From Neovahlkampfia damariscottae (taxonomy: Eukaryota > Heterolobosea > Selenaionea > Neovahlkampfiida > Neovahlkampfiidae): a stretch of 64,000 bases of DNA. The notes beneath the pieces are model-generated. The model made no database searches and was not told where the DNA came from. It saw nothing but the letters and a program-made list of their open reading frames with translations. The translations under genes and the position numbers were made by a program. Numbering within the stretch: the first letter of the stretch is position 1; each line of letters opens with the position of its first letter. The stretch is taken from contig JABLTG010000002.1 of NCBI GenBank assembly GCA_016618085.1, forward strand, positions 62,001 through 126,000. Direction: 5' to 3'. This document shows positions 60,600 to 64,000 of this stretch, one piece after another.

Positions 60600-61930
60600 T
60601 TTTTTTAGAAATTCAACACAAGAGCACTCACACCTTACCAACACACAATTTGCTGAAAAGATTTCTGAAGTGTTTAATTATTATTAATCAGAAAAGAACA
60701 TTAGAGATTTCAATAATCAACTCAAAGAAGTAGATGTAAAATTACTTAATCTTTGTACTAAGTCTAAACTTGATGCTGGAAGAAGAAGATTATTGCCTAA
60801 AGAAATATCAGATAAGTCTTTGAACATTTTCAAGAAAAAAGAAAGAAACGAGAACAAATTAGTTAAGTTGTTATATTTGGTATGTTCAAAATTATTCATT
60901 TTTCAGGAATGATTCAAAAAGAAAAAATTATTTTAAATGTTAACATGAACATAGTAAACTCATTTTAAAAAGAACATGGATTTGTACTAAAAAAAGGAAC
61001 AAAAGTTAGCCACTTTTTACCAATTCAATATAACAAATTGATGAGGCATTTTTTAAATTGATTTACAACACTTTGAGTGGACATTTCTATAATAAAAATA
61101 GAATTGTAAACATGAATGAAACTTCATTGAGCAGGTAAACATTAATTCAACTAATTTTATTAGAAATATCTCTTCAAATGAAACAATTGCTAAAGCTGAA
61201 GAAAAGAATATCAAAATTAAAACTGAAAGTAAAGAAAAAGAAGTTGTTACTGTTTGTGTGTTTATTTCATTTTATGAAATGTTAATACTTTTGGTTGTTT
61301 TTAAAGATGTTTTTTAAAACCTGATGAATGCAAGTTATCACCAATTGATGCTAAATACAAAAATAAGATGAGAGTAATAAGAACACAATCTTGTAGCGAT
61401 GTGGTAACTAGCAGTGGTTGTAAACGAGGTAATCTAAAAACAAGTGTTAACGGAGAAAAACAATAAGTTTATTCACCGACCAGAGTATGTTTGAATTAGA
61501 AACAGTTTATCACTTTGATTGTTCTTCTGTAGTTTCTTATGTTTAACAAATCACAGGAAGAGAGAATTAAATTGGCTTAAACATTGGAAGAGGTTCCCTT
61601 GCCAAAGTAATTAATGGAAGAGGTTCCATTGCTACAAATCTGAAAAGGTTAACCATAAAGCTATGCTATTTTATCAAGACACAATTTTAAAAAATCACAT
61701 GTTAAAGGTGAAAAAAAGTCCAAATGACAGGTTACTGTTGTGTTTGAACGACTGGTATCATCACTTTGATGCTTCAGCTTTAATCAATAATAAAGTTATC
61801 TTTAAAACTACAAGAGAAGAAAAGAAAATAGATGTACTAAAAATACTGCCTGGATGTACTTCAATAGCACAACCTGTTGATGTTGAAATAAATAAAACAT
61901 TAAAATGCTCTTACAGATTATTATAATTTT
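60600..61930 (+). mobile_element. Decayed pogo/Tigger-like DNA transposon
   Basis: Fragments of a DDE_1-type transposase occur in order in several frames. A basic N-terminal helix region (AGRRRLLPKEISDKSLNIF, about 60775-60835) could be the DNA-binding part. NRIVNMNETSLSR (about 61100-61138) matches the first catalytic block (NMDET), with Asp replaced by Asn. VVTSSGCKRGN (about 61402-61434) matches the following strand. RLLLCLNDWYHHFDA and LPGCTSIAQPVDVEINKTLK (61720-61910) match the second and third blocks, where QPxD is typical of pogo. Many stops and frame changes; no intact copy. Terminal inverted repeats were not found. A 30-nt tandem duplication (GGAAGAGGTTCC.TTGC) lies at 61586-61632. 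Confidence 0.6.
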
Positions 61931-62680
61931 TCAAAAAATAAATTTTCTAGATTAAAAAATATTAGATATATTTTATAAATTAATTTATATTACAATACCA
62001 ATGTTTGAATAAATTTGTAAGGATACAAATCTTACAACAACCAATATTAAGGTAAATTTTTTTTTATATGAAAATAAGGTTTTCCTTTGTGTAGATGGAT
62101 GGTTCACGGACTGGAAAAATAAAATTTGTCAATTTCTGAAAAATCATTTCATAATGTTCAAAAATGATGAAGCAGTTAATCAAATAATCTGGCATACTTT
62201 ATTTTCAGATTTTCCAAAAATACTTGTAGATTAAGTTATACCAATGTTAGGATCATTTCATGTAGAAAAGCATTTCTAAATAATAAAAATGTTTTAAATG
62301 AAATCAAACCAATTGTTGCAAATATGAAAAGATCAAAATCAAGCCAAGAAGAAGAATTTGATGGAATATATTACTTAATAGATGTTATAAATCCAGTTAT
62401 GAGAGAAATTTTAATGGATAATACAATTGATGATTTTGATGCATATTTGAATAATATGAAATGTTGTTTTGAATTTTTTAAAAATCTTTATTGTATGGCG
62501 ACGTTAAATACGCTCAAACACTGAAATAGAGTATTTTAGACAAATTCGCAATAGTCAGAATCAAAAAAAATGAAATTACTTCCTTGCGAATTCTGATGAA
62601 TTAGTGGGTTTTCCAATGCTCTAGTTGGTCATTTTAACCACAATATTTTAATTCAAAATTAAAAAACAAAAATGATTCGT
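61931..62680 (+). other. Gene-poor stretch with unrecognised broken coding remnants
   Basis: Open segments in one frame read GWFTDWKNKICQFLKNHF, NQIIWHTLFSDFPKIL, VIPMLGSFHVEKHF (about 62095-62280) and a 66-codon frame 62324-62524 (EFDGIYYLIDVINPVMREIL). They look like one decayed protein with stops between the parts. It may be another transposable-element protein; no family recognised. Confidence 0.35.
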
Positions 62681-62689
62681 TTTAGCTTC

Positions 62690-62783
62690 GGATTTGGATT
62701 GAAATTGGATTGAGTTTGGATTTGGATTTGGATTTGGATTTGGATTTGGGTTTGGGTTTGGGTTTGGGTTTGGGTTTGGGTTT
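62690..62783 (+). repeat. Graded hexamer tract, TTTGGA then TTTGGG
   Basis: Imperfect GATTTG/GAAATTG units at the left grade into five TTTGGA units and then about six TTTGGG units. The G-rich hexamer resembles telomeric repeat types. It lies in the gene-poor island, flanked by ordinary AT-rich sequence on both sides. Confidence 0.85.
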
Positions 62784-63041
62784 TGTAACAATTGAACAGT
62801 GACCATTAATAAGGTATATTTAGCTTTATTCTGCTTTCAATGACAGTTGAACCCTATTCTAAAACAAACATTTTTTAAACGACTACCTGAAAAAAAAGAA
62901 AATGAAAAATCAAAAAATTTCAAGAAATTTGGTGGCAAAAGACACATAAAATTAATTAGTAGATGATTTAATTCCCTCAAAATATAATGATTTAATATTT
63001 GAATTTAATTTTGAAAAACAGAGTTTTAAAAAATCCAAGAA
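62784..63041. other. Unannotated AT-rich stretch
   Basis: No convincing frame, splice chain or promoter box is seen between the hexamer tract and the small lysine-rich frame that follows. Confidence 0.4.
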
Positions 63042-63224
63042 ATGAAGAAAGAAAAGAAGAAAAAGAAAACCAATTGTATTAACAAAGAAATAGAATTTCA
63101 AAAAGAATTGAAACACTTATTAAAGTTACAGAAAATTAAAAAAATGAAAAGACCTGTAAAAACTAAAACTCAATCAATCAACAGATTAGCTGCTTCATTA
63201 TCTAATCTGACTAAAATTAGTTGA
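63042..63224 (+). CDS. Possible small lysine-rich protein
   Basis: 60-codon frame starting MKKEKKKKKTNCINKEIE and ending INRLAASLSNLTKIS. A second frame immediately downstream (LVDDQIELSKNMQLIIAQFN, to 63294) could belong to it, but no intron joins them. Lysine runs are common by chance in this base composition and no CCAAT box precedes it. Low confidence. Confidence 0.25.
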   Translation: MKKEKKKKKTNCINKEIEFQKELKHLLKLQKIKKMKRPVKTKTQSINRLAASLSNLTKIS

Positions 63225-63261
63225 TGATCAAATTGAACTTTCAAAAAATATGCAATTAATA

Positions 63262-63366
63262 ATTGCACAATTCAACACACCAATTGGAGAATAATGTATT
63301 GCTTCAGTCAAATCTCTCATTCGGATGAAGAGTCTCAGTAGAGAATTGACGAAACTATTGTGCAAT
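63262..63366 (+). ncRNA. Candidate structured RNA (nested inverted repeats)
   Basis: A perfect 10-bp inverted repeat, ATTGCACAAT (63262-63271) and ATTGTGCAAT (63357-63366), encloses a hairpin CTCT-CAT-TCGG-ATG-a-AGAG (about 63314-63332) with a four-base TCGG loop and a second hairpin TCTC-AGTA-GAGA. A further inverted repeat TGCAATT-AAT-AATTGCA (63251-63267) overlaps the left arm. No known RNA family is recognised and the region overlaps a weak coding frame. Confidence 0.3.
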
Positions 63367-63464
63367 AAAATTTTTCCAGTTTAAAAAAAATATCATTGGT
63401 GGAGTTTTTCCAACCATCCATTTCATTTTTCACCAATAGAGCAGATAAAATAATTTTATAAATA

Positions 63465-63959
63465 ATGGACGAATTTAACAACTGGATGGTTGAAAGCAAA
63501 AAAAATAGAAAAAAAAATGTTCAAAAACTTGAAGAGGAGGAGAACAATAAAACTAAAAGAAAAATTTCATTTTTCTCAAATGTAAATTGGAAAGAAGTTC
63601 AAGAAGAAGCTCAAGAGTTTTCTGTTTTAAATCAATTAGAAGATTATATTGAAAATTTAGATGAAGATTTAAAAACTGAAGAAAAAATGGAAGAAAAAAA
63701 CAATAAATTCAAAGACTATGAACTTAATCCTTTTGATTATAGAATTAAACACTTTGCTCCACTATTTTCATTTCAATGGCCAATGGAATATAACGAATTG
63801 GAAAGAAATTTTTGTAGCCCATTTGAAAGTATAACTGACGAAGACTTAAAAGAAGCAAAAAAAAAAAGTATAAAAGAATTTTTGAAACAAAGATTAAAAA
63901 CTAAAAAATCTGAGGTGAAAGGAGTTAGAAAAACAACAAAACGATATAATAAAAAATAG
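63465..63959 (+). CDS. Uncharacterised basic/acidic protein
   Basis: 164 aa, intronless. Charged throughout, with a coiled stretch (WKEVQEEAQEFSVLNQLEDYIENLDEDL), a more conserved-looking hydrophobic section (YRIKHFAPLFSFQWPMEYNE) and a basic tail that could be a nuclear or nucleolar signal (KKSEVKGVRKTTKRYNKK). CCAAT near 63434, 30 nt before the ATG, and others at about 63394 support a real gene. Family unknown. Confidence 0.6.
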   Translation: MDEFNNWMVESKKNRKKNVQKLEEEENNKTKRKISFFSNVNWKEVQEEAQEFSVLNQLEDYIENLDEDLKTEEKMEEKNNKFKDYELNPFDYRIKHFAPLFSFQWPMEYNELERNFCSPFESITDEDLKEAKKKSIKEFLKQRLKTKKSEVKGVRKTTKRYNKK

Positions 63960-64000
63960 ATCCATTATTCAATTCTTGACAACAATTGGTTTAAAAAAAC

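Overview
The window reads as nuclear DNA of a free-living, AT-rich unicellular eukaryote (roughly three quarters A+T). Genes are densely packed on both strands. Stops are TAA, TAG and TGA in the standard code. Most genes are broken by GT-AG introns of only about 24-48 nt. Gene content fits an amoeboid or amoeboflagellate protist with aerobic mitochondria: Arp3 and ARPC5, a hybrid histidine kinase, PIP kinase, RhoGAP, SEY1, ATP synthase beta and UQCRB. Heterolobosea or Amoebozoa would both fit; I cannot place it further. Exon chains below were built by hand from reading frame, GT-AG sites and protein-family memory, and nearly all sum to a multiple of three.

Layout. 0-10 kb: histidine kinase end, PIP kinase, PH/coiled-coil/LRR protein, TBC1D7-like, mitochondrial carrier, RFWD3-like E3 ligase, BRCT protein, coiled-coil protein. 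10-23 kb: TM2 protein, a protein with three copies of one beta-domain, a TRIM-like PHR protein, COG7, MFS transporter, ankyrin protein, Arp3, RPL13, F-box/LRR. 23-32 kb: C2 protein, GH38 alpha-mannosidase, FtsX-type permease, ATP23, LYR protein, a decayed DCN1-like gene. 32-42 kb: ATP synthase beta, EGF membrane protein, HAT1, macro-domain protein, microprotein, UQCRB, SEY1. 42-51 kb: cyclin, MadBub pseudokinase, PDAT, PDI, SNARE, aspartate aminotransferase with a possible PTS2, MAGOH. 51-60 kb: giant coiled-coil protein with an assembly gap, ARPC5, prefoldin 2, GEP4-like phosphatase, a formin-like GBD/FH3-RhoGAP-PH protein. 60-64 kb: a gene-poor island with a decayed pogo-like DNA transposon, a TTTGGA/TTTGGG tract, a possible structured RNA and one uncharacterised gene.

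The strongest non-coding signal is a CCAAT box, usually CCAATCA in either orientation, lying about 5-60 nt from almost every start codon and often shared by divergent genes. It also resolves several start sites. The other headline observations are a 6-nt microexon in PDAT, a false assembly gap in the giant coiled-coil gene, a PTS2-like signal on aspartate aminotransferase, a MadBub kinase that has lost its catalytic residues, and an unusual formin-N-terminus/RhoGAP fusion lacking the arginine finger. Genes often end 6-15 nt from a convergent neighbour.
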